A stretch of DNA of 34,521 bases from Gammaproteobacteria bacterium (GTDB lineage: Bacteria > Pseudomonadota > Gammaproteobacteria > Thiohalobacterales > Thiohalobacteraceae): assembly GCA_016218375.1 (NCBI GenBank), contig JACREG010000088.1, forward strand, positions 1 to 34,521, given 5' to 3'. Below, in pieces: positions 16,152 to 22,219 of this stretch. The notes under the pieces are model-generated. The model saw only the letters and a program-made list of their open reading frames with translations. It made no database searches and was not told the origin of the DNA. Position 1 is the stretch's first letter. Each line of letters begins with the position of its first letter. The translations under genes were made by a program, and so were the position numbers.

Positions 16152-16958
16152 ATGACGGTATCCGACTACGATCAACGCTTCGGCGCCATCCAACGCCTCT
16201 ACGGCGACCGCGCCTATGCGCTGCTCCCGCAGTTGCACTTCTGCGTGGTCGGCATCGGCGGCGTCGGCTCCTGGGCGGTCGAAGCCCTGGCGCGCAGCGG
16301 CGTCGGCCGCATCACCTTGATCGACTACGACGAAGTCGCCCTCAGCAACATCAACCGCCAATTGCAGGCACGCAGCGATACCGTCGGGCAGAAGAAGATT
16401 GAGGTCATGGCCGAACGCATCGGCCAGATCAATCCGCACTGCGACTGCCGGCCGATCGACGACTTCATCACCGCCGACAATCTCGCCACGCATCTCGACA
16501 AGGCGCACGGCTACGGCTACGACTACGTCATCGACGCCATCGACAGCATCAAATTCAAAGCGGCGATGATCTACTACTGCCGACGCAACAAGATCCCCAT
16601 CATCACCACCGGCGGCGCCGGCGGCCTGACCGATCCCACACTCATCCAGATCAAGGATCTCAGCCGCACCTACAACGATGCGCTCGCCGCCAAAGTGCGC
16701 AGCGCCTTGCGCGACCGGCACAACTTCCCGCGCAACCCGCAACGCTACTTCGGCGTCGAATGCGTGTTCTCCACTCAGCAGCCGGTCTACCCAAAGGCCG
16801 ACGGCACCGTCAGCCATGAAAAACCCGGCATCCACGGCGTACATCTGGATTGCCGCTTCGGCTACGGCTCGATCACCTTCGTGACCGCGGCGTTCGGCAT
16901 GACGGCAGCGGGGCGCGCTTTGGACAAGGCGCTCAAGAAACGGCTGAGGCAGGGATAA
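16152..16958 (+). CDS. tcdA: tRNA threonylcarbamoyladenosine dehydratase
   Basis: This E1-like enzyme cyclises the t6A37 base of tRNA with ATP. The 268 residues equal the E. coli length, with the Rossmann motif VVGIGGVGSWAVEALAR near the N terminus, INRQ, an adenylation-linked VIDAIDSIKFK, and the VECVFSTQQPVYP block that carries the family cysteine. Identity to E. coli TcdA is high throughout. The ATG at 16152 has GGGAG upstream, inside the end of the kinase gene, so it is translationally linked to the two-component operon. That pairing is uncommon; the more usual partner is the Csd sulfur system. Confidence 0.96.
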   Translation: MTVSDYDQRFGAIQRLYGDRAYALLPQLHFCVVGIGGVGSWAVEALARSGVGRITLIDYDEVALSNINRQLQARSDTVGQKKIEVMAERIGQINPHCDCRPIDDFITADNLATHLDKAHGYGYDYVIDAIDSIKFKAAMIYYCRRNKIPIITTGGAGGLTDPTLIQIKDLSRTYNDALAAKVRSALRDRHNFPRNPQRYFGVECVFSTQQPVYPKADGTVSHEKPGIHGVHLDCRFGYGSITFVTAAFGMTAAGRALDKALKKRLRQG

Positions 16959-16994
16959 ACCCACTTGGCTGACACATGCAGATTAGGAATGGCA

Positions 16995-17032
16995 CCTAAA
17001 ACGTTTGTACTCCGTTGCCGTTTTGTTTTAGG
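16995..17032. repeat. inverted repeat upstream of the cassette array
   Basis: cctaaaac (16995-17002) and gttttagg (17025-17032) are perfect inverted copies. The decamer tttaggctcc occurs at 17027-17036 and again at 17116-17125. This 178-bp stretch between tcdA and the first cassette is AT-rich and could be a vestigial attI or leader region. I find no attC-like pair of core boxes in it. Confidence 0.5.
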
Positions 17033-17101
17033 CTCCGTTGCGGGAGGTCAAGAGATTGATTCTCCAATACACAAAAACCAAAAGGAGCGCACAAGTTCCG
17101 T

Positions 17102-17132
17102 TTGTAAACGGCGCATTTAGGCTCCCTATATT
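17102..17132 (+). promoter_or_regulatory. candidate promoter just before cassette 1
   Basis: TTGTAA (17102-17107) and TATATT (17127-17132) are 19 bases apart; the -10 matches 5 of 6. Integron cassettes usually lack promoters and rely on one upstream, and this lies 5 bp before the recombination point. The long spacer makes it moderate. Confidence 0.4.
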
Positions 17133-17136
17133 ATAG

Positions 17137-17802
17137 TTATGCCTAAAAAGGAGAGGCCGATGCATCGAACGCTACTTTTTCTTCTCGCTGTCTTGCTATT
17201 TGGTTGTGTATCCGTGCCGAGTTACCAATTCTTGGCCGGTGGACAGAGGGTAGATCAGCCCGGTGTTTCCTTTGTTCTGCCTGAAGGGCACAAGTGGGCC
17301 GCAATCATGCGTTCAACGTATCAATGCGCCTTTGGCGCCCTCGGGACGCCGAAGAACGACACATTGATTGCGGGTTGCAACGTGTACAACATTCATCCTG
17401 CTTCCTCGAAGGAGGACTTTCTGAAGGTAGTGCGCGAGGGGCGCACTAGAGAACCGAGCACGGATCGATTCGAAAGAATACGAAATACAGAACAACTCTA
17501 TGACGGACGACCTGAAACATGCGTCATATATAGGTCCGCATCGAAAGATTTTGGCGCTGAGGCCAAAAGAGGCGGACAGTACAGCGTCCTTGAAACAATA
17601 GGGATGCATTGTGTTCACCCCAGCAAGCCGGCCGTTGGGATTCAAGTCGAACTATCTCGGAAAGCACCACCAGATACGAGCTATTCAAGTTTTGACGCGG
17701 AAGGACTCGCCCTTCTCCAGTCGGTGACGTTTGATGCATTTTAGGCATAACCCATCAATCCAGGGGGCAAGCCGCAAGCGGCTTGCCCCCTGATTTCAGA
17801 CG
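17137..17802 (+). mobile_element. integron gene cassette 1 (lipoprotein gene plus attC)
   Basis: The 666-bp unit begins TTATGCC at the cut point after G17136 and ends at G17802 within its attC. The first bases gttatgcctaaaa are the exact reverse complement of ttttaggcataac (17739-17751), the start of its own attC, over 13 bases. This is expected only if a circular cassette opened between G and TT of its core site. It holds one gene, whose stop overlaps the attC edge. No integrase gene is visible in the window. Confidence 0.9.
17160..17744 (+). CDS. cassette-borne hypothetical lipoprotein
   Basis: The 194-residue protein has a lipoprotein signal: MHRTLLFLLAVLLFGC, with the lipobox LFGC (Cys16) as the lipidated residue. 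The mature domain has several Cys (about residues 49, 64, 112 and 141) and alternating beta-type segments, and is likely periplasmic. I recognise no family. AAGGAG lies 6 bases before the ATG at 17160, which is preferred to an ATG at 17139 only 2 bp from the cassette edge. Its base composition is AT-richer than the genes around it. As the only gene of an integron cassette its role is unknown; adaptive functions are typical. Confidence 0.85.
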   Translation: MHRTLLFLLAVLLFGCVSVPSYQFLAGGQRVDQPGVSFVLPEGHKWAAIMRSTYQCAFGALGTPKNDTLIAGCNVYNIHPASSKEDFLKVVREGRTREPSTDRFERIRNTEQLYDGRPETCVIYRSASKDFGAEAKRGGQYSVLETIGMHCVHPSKPAVGIQVELSRKAPPDTSYSSFDAEGLALLQSVTFDAF

Positions 17803-17808
17803 TTAGAG
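17745..17808 (+). other. integron attC site of cassette 1
   Basis: R'' GCATAAC (17745-17751) and R' GTTAGAG (17802-17808) bracket a 14-bp perfect stem (17761-17774 with 17779-17792, loop caag). The 9-base stretches between boxes and stem pair imperfectly, as in folded attC hairpins. Recombination falls between G17802 and T17803. A terminator reading is weak because no T-run follows. Confidence 0.9.
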
Positions 17809-18645
17809 ATCATGCCGACGCGAATTCTCATAGGGTTGAGCCTCGCCGTAGCGATAGTGGTCGGGGTATCCATTCGCGAGCTAGACCACGAGCGTCTTTC
17901 TGCGCTCGGGAGCATTCTGTCTGGCGCTGGGAGCCTCCTTGCGGTGCTGTGGTTTTCTGCGGGTCTCCGATATCAATCCAAACAACTAGAAGAACAGCGC
18001 AAGCAGTTCGCCGCGCAATTCCAACACCTGCAAGAGACAAGCCGCAGAGATGCCCTCATGCTTGCCAAAGGCATTCTTGATAGAGCAGAGGAAAAGACGA
18101 TTGCACACCACGGTTCCATCTCTTCAACTAACGAACTGTTGGCGGAGTACACGCACTTCGAGGAACTCAAACCGATTCTCGAGTCCACCAATCCTCATGA
18201 AGTCATTCGTGCGTATCAAAGCTGGATGAAGAAGGAGGGGGCTGCCCTCATACTTTTTAACGGCATCAAGGCAGCCGCAGAGGTCTATCTGCACAGCATC
18301 GGAACGAGAGACGTCGACTATTCAAAGAGTCCAGAAGACTTCTACTTCATCTACAGCCCGCATTTTGCAACGCTGCCCTTCTTTAACACCTTTACGGGAA
18401 TCGCCACCGTACTTTCAGAATTCATGGTACGTCTCGCGCCAGGGCGCAATGCTGCGCTTATTGCGTTCTTCGCCGCAAACGCCAAAGGCATCAGCCCAGA
18501 AATTATCAAGATGGACAAGCTGCGCTCGGACATAGAGAAGCACACCAAAGATGGATACCCACTTCCGGCAATTGCCCATGATCTCTAACCCTGCGTTCGA
18601 GAGGGGCCTCGCGCGAAAAGCCGCGCGAGGCCCCTCAACTTCACG
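17803..18645 (+). mobile_element. integron gene cassette 2 (membrane protein gene plus attC)
   Basis: The 843-bp unit begins TTAGAGATC after G17802. gttagagatc is the exact reverse complement of gatctctaac (18580-18589) at the start of its own attC, over 10 bases. The end is G18645. It carries one gene that starts 9 bases into the cassette and stops inside the R'' box. The two cassettes are directly joined, in the same orientation. Confidence 0.9.
17812..18588 (+). CDS. cassette-borne hypothetical membrane protein
   Basis: The 258-residue protein has two N-terminal hydrophobic helices (about 4-20 and 31-50) with a short charged loop between them, then a coiled-coil-like segment (about 55-85) and a mixed soluble domain to the C terminus. 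I recognise no family. The layout suggests a membrane-anchored cytoplasmic domain. Only 9 bases lie between the recombination point and the ATG, so the sole ribosome site is a poor AGAGA supplied by the core site; coupling to the upstream transcript seems likely. The TAA stop lies within the R'' box of its attC. Composition is AT-richer than the host genes. Confidence 0.85.
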   Translation: MPTRILIGLSLAVAIVVGVSIRELDHERLSALGSILSGAGSLLAVLWFSAGLRYQSKQLEEQRKQFAAQFQHLQETSRRDALMLAKGILDRAEEKTIAHHGSISSTNELLAEYTHFEELKPILESTNPHEVIRAYQSWMKKEGAALILFNGIKAAAEVYLHSIGTRDVDYSKSPEDFYFIYSPHFATLPFFNTFTGIATVLSEFMVRLAPGRNAALIAFFAANAKGISPEIIKMDKLRSDIEKHTKDGYPLPAIAHDL

Positions 18646-18651
18646 TTATAT
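18583..18651 (+). other. integron attC site of cassette 2
   Basis: R'' CTCTAAC (18583-18589) and the site GTTATAT (18645-18651) enclose a 15-bp perfect stem (18601-18615 with 18622-18636, loop aaaagc). The left half is three bases longer than the right between box and stem, matching the unpaired bases that give attC its polarity. Cut point is after G18645. Beyond it the host sequence resumes with the end of the minus-strand Cys-rich gene. Confidence 0.9.
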
Positions 18652-18659
18652 CCCTACCC

Positions 18660-18971
18660 TCACCCCCTAAACAAATCCTCCAACGCCCTCCGCGCCGCCT
18701 CCGCCGCATCGGTGTCGCCCGGCTGATAGGCATCCTCGCGATACTGAAAGTAGTCGCAGAAATTCGCCCGCGTCTTGTCCTTGACCTCTTCGGCGATGGG
18801 CTCGCGGCACTGTTTGGCGACGCGGGTGTCGTGGAACACGCAGGCGCGGCAGACGTGCAGTTGTGCTCGGCATTGCGGGCATTCCGCCTCGCGTGGCACG
18901 CGCCGGCCCGGCATTAGCAGCAGGTCGCCGACCGGCGCCCCGCATTTCCAGCATTGCGCTTGTTCTCCCAT
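18660..18971 (-). CDS. Cys-rich zinc-ribbon-like protein
   Basis: The 103-residue protein has eight cysteines, six as Cys-x-x-Cys pairs (7/10, 31/34, 41/44) plus Cys55 and Cys72. The first part reads like two zinc knuckles, the second ends in an acidic Ala-rich helix. It probably binds zinc; the function is unknown. The ATG at 18971 has an AGGGGA ribosome site. It diverges from greB across 93 bp. Its 3' end lies 14 bp from the cassette array edge, so the array stopped just short of this gene. Confidence 0.85.
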   Translation of the reverse strand: MGEQAQCWKCGAPVGDLLLMPGRRVPREAECPQCRAQLHVCRACVFHDTRVAKQCREPIAEEVKDKTRANFCDYFQYREDAYQPGDTDAAEAARRALEDLFRG

Positions 18972-19064
18972 CGTCTTTCCCCTCGTGTCCGAACTGTCAT
19001 CAGCATACCAGCGCGGGTATAGTTTGCCTCCACTGTTCCGAACCGCAGCGACGCCCGAGTACGC

Positions 19065-19565
19065 ATGTCCCGCTACCGCCCGCCCCAACCCAAGGCCTCG
19101 CCCTACATCACGCCGGCGGGGTATCAGCAGCTTCAGGACGAACTGAACGCGCTGTGGAAGCGCCGCGCCGAGGTGACCCAGGCCTTGTCCGCGGCGGCGG
19201 CCGAAGGCGACCGTTCCGAGAATGCCGAGTACATCTATCGCAAGAAGGAATTGCGCGAGATCGACCGGCGCATCCGCTATCTGCAGAAACGCCTGCCGGA
19301 TCTCCAAGTGGTCGGGCAACTGCCCAGTGATCTCAACCGCGTGTTCTTCGGCGCCTGGGTCGGTCTGGAAGATGGCGACGGCAAGACTTACGAATACCGC
19401 ATCGTCGGACCGGACGAGTTCGATCCCAAGCAGGGTTGGATCAGCATGGACTCGCCGCTGGCGCGCGCCTTGCTGAAACGCACCCTCGACGATGAAGTGC
19501 GCGTGGAAACACCCCAAGGCCCAAGCGTCTACTGGGTGGTCGGCATTCGCTACACGCCCGCATAG
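19065..19565 (+). CDS. greB: transcription elongation factor GreB
   Basis: GreB rescues backtracked RNA polymerase by promoting cleavage of the transcript 3' end. The 166-residue protein has the N-terminal coiled coil with the acidic tip [15 protein letters not shown] (about residues 46-60), which coordinates the catalytic Mg in the polymerase channel, and a C-terminal FKBP-like domain with [25 protein letters not shown] (split here in description). [18 protein letters not shown] favours GreB over GreA. It appears to be a single-gene unit, followed after 83 bp by the Sel1 protein gene. Confidence 0.95.
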   Translation: MSRYRPPQPKASPYITPAGYQQLQDELNALWKRRAEVTQALSAAAAEGDRSENAEYIYRKKELREIDRRIRYLQKRLPDLQVVGQLPSDLNRVFFGAWVGLEDGDGKTYEYRIVGPDEFDPKQGWISMDSPLARALLKRTLDDEVRVETPQGPSVYWVVGIRYTPA

Positions 19566-19648
19566 TCGCAGGCAAATGCAGAGCCCGGCGATTAACCCAT
19601 GCAATCGCGCCGTTTATTCGCGCCGCGCGTACAGGTTACACTGCCGGC

Positions 19649-20071
19649 ATGCATAGCGAAGATCCACTCTTGAGCCGCGCGGTAGACGCCTTGCAACGCG
19701 GCGACTTCGAAACCTCGTTCGTCCTCACCGAGGCACTGGCCATCGACGGCGATCCGTTGGCCCAGCATTTTCTGGGTTGGCATTACCACAAAGGCCTGGG
19801 AATTTCGGTCGACGACGGCAAGGCGGTGTTCTGGTGGCAACTCGCCGCGAAAAGCGGCATTCCCGAGGCCCAACAGGGGCTGGGCTGGGCCTATGAAAAC
19901 GGCCGCGGCATCGACCGCGATATCGAACAGGCCTACTTCTGGTATGCCCACGCCGTGGCCGCCGGCGATCAGACCGCGCGCGACAGCCTCGTGCAACTCG
20001 CGCGGCAGCTCGGCGCCGAGCAAATCAAGACTCTCGAACAGCGGGTACAAAACCCCATCGAACCCGTCTAA
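19649..20071 (+). CDS. Sel1-like repeat protein
   Basis: The 140-residue protein has Sel1-type helical repeats: AQHFLGWHYHKGLGISVDDGKAVFWW (about 41-65) and AQQGLGWAYENGRGIDRDIEQAYFWYAHA (about 77-105). No signal peptide is visible, so it is likely cytoplasmic. Sel1 repeats mediate protein-protein contacts; the partner is unknown. The ribosome site is weak, but the product is coherent. It is convergent with the HD-GYP gene; the 171 bp between them holds no gene I can support. Confidence 0.82.
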   Translation: MHSEDPLLSRAVDALQRGDFETSFVLTEALAIDGDPLAQHFLGWHYHKGLGISVDDGKAVFWWQLAAKSGIPEAQQGLGWAYENGRGIDRDIEQAYFWYAHAVAAGDQTARDSLVQLARQLGAEQIKTLEQRVQNPIEPV

Positions 20072-20242
20072 GCCGCCCCGCTACGCCTGTCCCCATACCG
20101 CGAATACCCGGTCTGCATGCAGCAACTGCCCGGCATAATCCCATGTCAGGCGCGTCTGTCGCCGTAGGCCTTGGAAATGTGGAAGCGTGAATAGACCATT
20201 CACTGGACTGCCGCGAGAAGGAATAACACGTCCCAGCGCAGA

Positions 20243-21487
20243 TTAACGTACGCCGATTGTTTTCGCCTTGGCTGACTGCATTGGCGCCAAGTGATCGCTG
20301 ATATCGATGCCGTATGCGCCCGGCTTGAGCACGTCCTTGATCGCACAATGCGCATACGCCTCGTCTCCGGGAACATCCGCAAGGTTAAGCACCCGCGTGG
20401 GGAAGTAGGGTTGCTTGTTTGTGTCCAGTATGAGATCAACCTTTGGCCGTAGCCGAGAGTCTGGATTAACCGAGATAACAATACCCACTTCACCGGTCGT
20501 CAGTTCGACCAGCGAGCCGACGGGGTATATACCAACGCACTGTATGAATTGTTCCAACAGTTCGCCGTCGAAGTCTTTTATCCGCCAGCCATACATCTTG
20601 GTCAATGCCTCAGTGGGCGGCATCCCCTTGTGGTAACAACGGTCACTGGTAATGGCATCGTAAACATCCACGATCGCGACGATCTTGCTCCATAGCGAGA
20701 TCTCATGACCGTTCAGCCCTCGCGGATATCCTCCCCCGGCAATCCGCTCATGGTGGGAATATGCCATATCCGCAATGTGGTGCGACAACCCATAACGCTT
20801 CTCGATGAGTTCACGCCCATGTACGGGGTGTGCCTTCATCATCGCGAATTCTTCTTCGGTGAGCTTGCCGGGCTTATTCAACACTTCCAGCGGCGTTTTC
20901 AATTTGCCTATGTCATGCAATAGCGCGCCGGTCCCGAGCATTTCCATTTCCGCCCGTGGCAGACCCAGATGCCGCGCAAAAGACAACGCCAGTACACAGA
21001 CATTGATGGAATGCTGCGCGGTGTATTGATCCCAGGATTTCAGTTGCGTGAGGGACATATGCGCATCTGGGTTGCGCAGCACACCATCAACCGTGTCATG
21101 GATAACCCGCTTGACGGCAACCAAGTCGATCATGCGACCGTGTTCGACATCCTCGAACAATTGATCGACACAGGTCTGGGTATTCGCACGGATCTCGTTG
21201 GCCGTGGTGATTTCTTCTTCGAAGGAAGAGGCCATCTGATAAATCTGGCGTGGCGCGGCCTTGTCAGCATCGTTCGCAGCGGCCAGCAGGCGCTTTCGAT
21301 GCACGCTTTTCTCAAGATCGATCACCACGCTCTCGCATAATTGCTTGAGCTTATCGATCTCCTCGATTCGCTGAATGCGGAACCCCTGAAACAGGAACGG
21401 CGTCCCGAGCCACGGGCGGTCCAGCTCGGCGATGAACATCCCGAGCTTCAACTGACTGACGTGGATTTGAATTTTACCTATAGCCAT
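20243..21487 (-). CDS. HD-GYP-domain cyclic-di-GMP phosphodiesterase
   Basis: The 414-residue protein has an N-terminal DUF3391-type domain (about 5-130) and an HD-GYP domain (about 150-330). The catalytic pair is His191-Asp192 (LLHDIGKLK), followed by HPVHG and HHERIAGGGYPRGL, where the GYP triplet is at 253-255. Such enzymes hydrolyse cyclic-di-GMP and so affect motility, biofilm and virulence. In this copy the usual Asp of the HHERxDGxGYP motif is Ala250. The other metal ligands look intact, so activity is possible. It is a single-gene unit on the minus strand, next to the tRNA cluster terminator. Confidence 0.92.
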   Translation of the reverse strand: MAIGKIQIHVSQLKLGMFIAELDRPWLGTPFLFQGFRIQRIEEIDKLKQLCESVVIDLEKSVHRKRLLAAANDADKAAPRQIYQMASSFEEEITTANEIRANTQTCVDQLFEDVEHGRMIDLVAVKRVIHDTVDGVLRNPDAHMSLTQLKSWDQYTAQHSINVCVLALSFARHLGLPRAEMEMLGTGALLHDIGKLKTPLEVLNKPGKLTEEEFAMMKAHPVHGRELIEKRYGLSHHIADMAYSHHERIAGGGYPRGLNGHEISLWSKIVAIVDVYDAITSDRCYHKGMPPTEALTKMYGWRIKDFDGELLEQFIQCVGIYPVGSLVELTTGEVGIVISVNPDSRLRPKVDLILDTNKQPYFPTRVLNLADVPGDEAYAHCAIKDVLKPGAYGIDISDHLAPMQSAKAKTIGVR

Positions 21488-21598
21488 GGACTACCCGCAC
21501 CCTGCTGTATTCGGCCGCGATACGCGATAAAGGCTAGAGATCGATCTGTGGTATTAACCAGCGGTCACTACGACTGTTTCTTTAAGGCAAGACCCAAC

Positions 21599-21626
21599 AA
21601 AAAGGGCTGCATTGCGCAGCCCTTTT
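21599..21626 (-). terminator. bidirectional intrinsic terminator
   Basis: gggctgc (21604-21610) and gcagccc (21616-21622) form a 7-bp stem with a 5-base loop, flanked by an A-run on the left and T-run on the right. On the minus strand it ends the tRNA-Glu transcript; on the plus strand the T4 run is shorter. Confidence 0.75.
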
Positions 21627-21648
21627 CTTCGTAACGACATGATAAATA

Positions 21649-21724
21649 TGGCGTCCCCTAGGGGAGTCGAACCCCTGTCGCCGCCGTGAAAGGGCGGTGT
21701 CCTAGGCCTCTAGACGAAGGGGAC
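21649..21724 (-). tRNA. tRNA-Glu (TTC)
   Basis: Read on the minus strand, the 76-nt sequence begins GTCCCCTTCGTC and ends GGGGACGCCA, with a 7-bp acceptor stem, T loop GGTTCGACTCC, and anticodon loop CTTTCAC giving TTC. CCA is encoded. The minus-strand terminator follows after 23 bp. It is probably transcribed with tRNA-Ala and the small gene between them. Confidence 0.97.
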
Positions 21725-21734
21725 GAAGGACTGC

Positions 21735-21932
21735 TTAACGTTGATTGCCCGGGCGGTGTAACTGTGTAGCCACCACACCCGTGAGCAACGCCGCAAAACC
21801 GAGCGGCACTAAAACCAAAAGATTGACGGCCAACCCATCCGCATCCCGGAACATGGCGGTGAAACCACCGACCAGCCCCACTGTCACCAGCAGAATACCC
21901 AAGGCCACTGCGAGTTGGCCGAAGCGATGCAT
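21735..21932 (-). CDS. small two-helix membrane protein
   Basis: The 65-residue product has two hydrophobic helices (about 6-24 and 36-56) separated by a short loop with Arg and Asp, and a basic tail. It matches no family I know. The ATG at 21932 follows the end of tRNA-Ala by 20 bp; the ribosome site is weak. It lies between two tRNA genes on the same strand and must share their transcript unless it has its own promoter. The helical pattern argues for a real gene, but it could be a chance frame. Confidence 0.5.
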   Translation of the reverse strand: MHRFGQLAVALGILLVTVGLVGGFTAMFRDADGLAVNLLVLVPLGFAALLTGVVATQLHRPGNQR

Positions 21933-21952
21933 AACCGTCAACACACGCAATT

Positions 21953-22028
<76 letters not shown>

Positions 22029-22046
22029 AAAAATCGAGGAGCGCGA

Positions 22047-22076
22047 ACTTTACGCTAGGGGGACTTTGACTGTCAA
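22047..22076 (-). promoter_or_regulatory. sigma70 promoter of the tRNA-Ala unit
   Basis: On the minus strand TTGACA (22071-22076) is a perfect -35; TAAAGT (22047-22052) is a 4 of 6 -10, with an 18-base spacer. The GC-rich bases after the -10 fit the discriminator of stable-RNA promoters under stringent control. Confidence 0.7.
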
Positions 22077-22130
22077 CCTTGGCAGACACCCCATCATCCG
22101 TGCCTTCTTTAATACGCTTTACGGCACCCT

Positions 22131-22196
22131 TTTCGATCCAAAGTCGATCCCGAGTCGATCCCGAGTCGATCCGGAGTCGGCCCAAAGTCGATCCAG
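22131..22196. repeat. 11-bp imperfect tandem repeat
   Basis: Six units of 11 bases close to agtcgatcccg run without a break; units two and three are identical. It lies between the end of the Lon-related protease gene and the tRNA-Ala promoter, in noncoding DNA. The unit equals about one helical turn. No known element is recognised. Confidence 0.85.
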
Positions 22197-22219
22197 GGCC
22201 GCACCTATAAAACCGGCAC

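Noticed and set aside
13625..16153. Open frame of about 840 codons antisense to the PepSY and two-component genes
   Set aside because: It runs against three well-supported genes, has no recognised domain and reflects codon bias.
16995..17135. A third, upstream attC site
   Set aside because: Inverted repeats are present but no TAAC/GTTA box pair brackets them, so an attC cannot be supported.
17761..17792. Strong hairpin that looks like a rho-independent terminator
   Set aside because: It has no T-run and fits the attC layout with matched core boxes. It may still slow transcription.
18601..18636. GC-rich hairpin as terminator of the cassette 2 gene
   Set aside because: Same reason: it is the stem of attC 2, with R'' and R' boxes at the right distances.
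18646..18971. Cys-rich gene as a third cassette in reverse orientation
   Set aside because: The expected reverse complement of ttatatccc is not seen downstream, and the gene lies divergent from greB in what looks like host sequence.
20072..20242. In-frame open stretch of about 55 codons after the HD-GYP stop codon
   Set aside because: No start or ribosome site is evident and the product has no recognisable feature. Read-through or a frameshift remnant cannot be shown.
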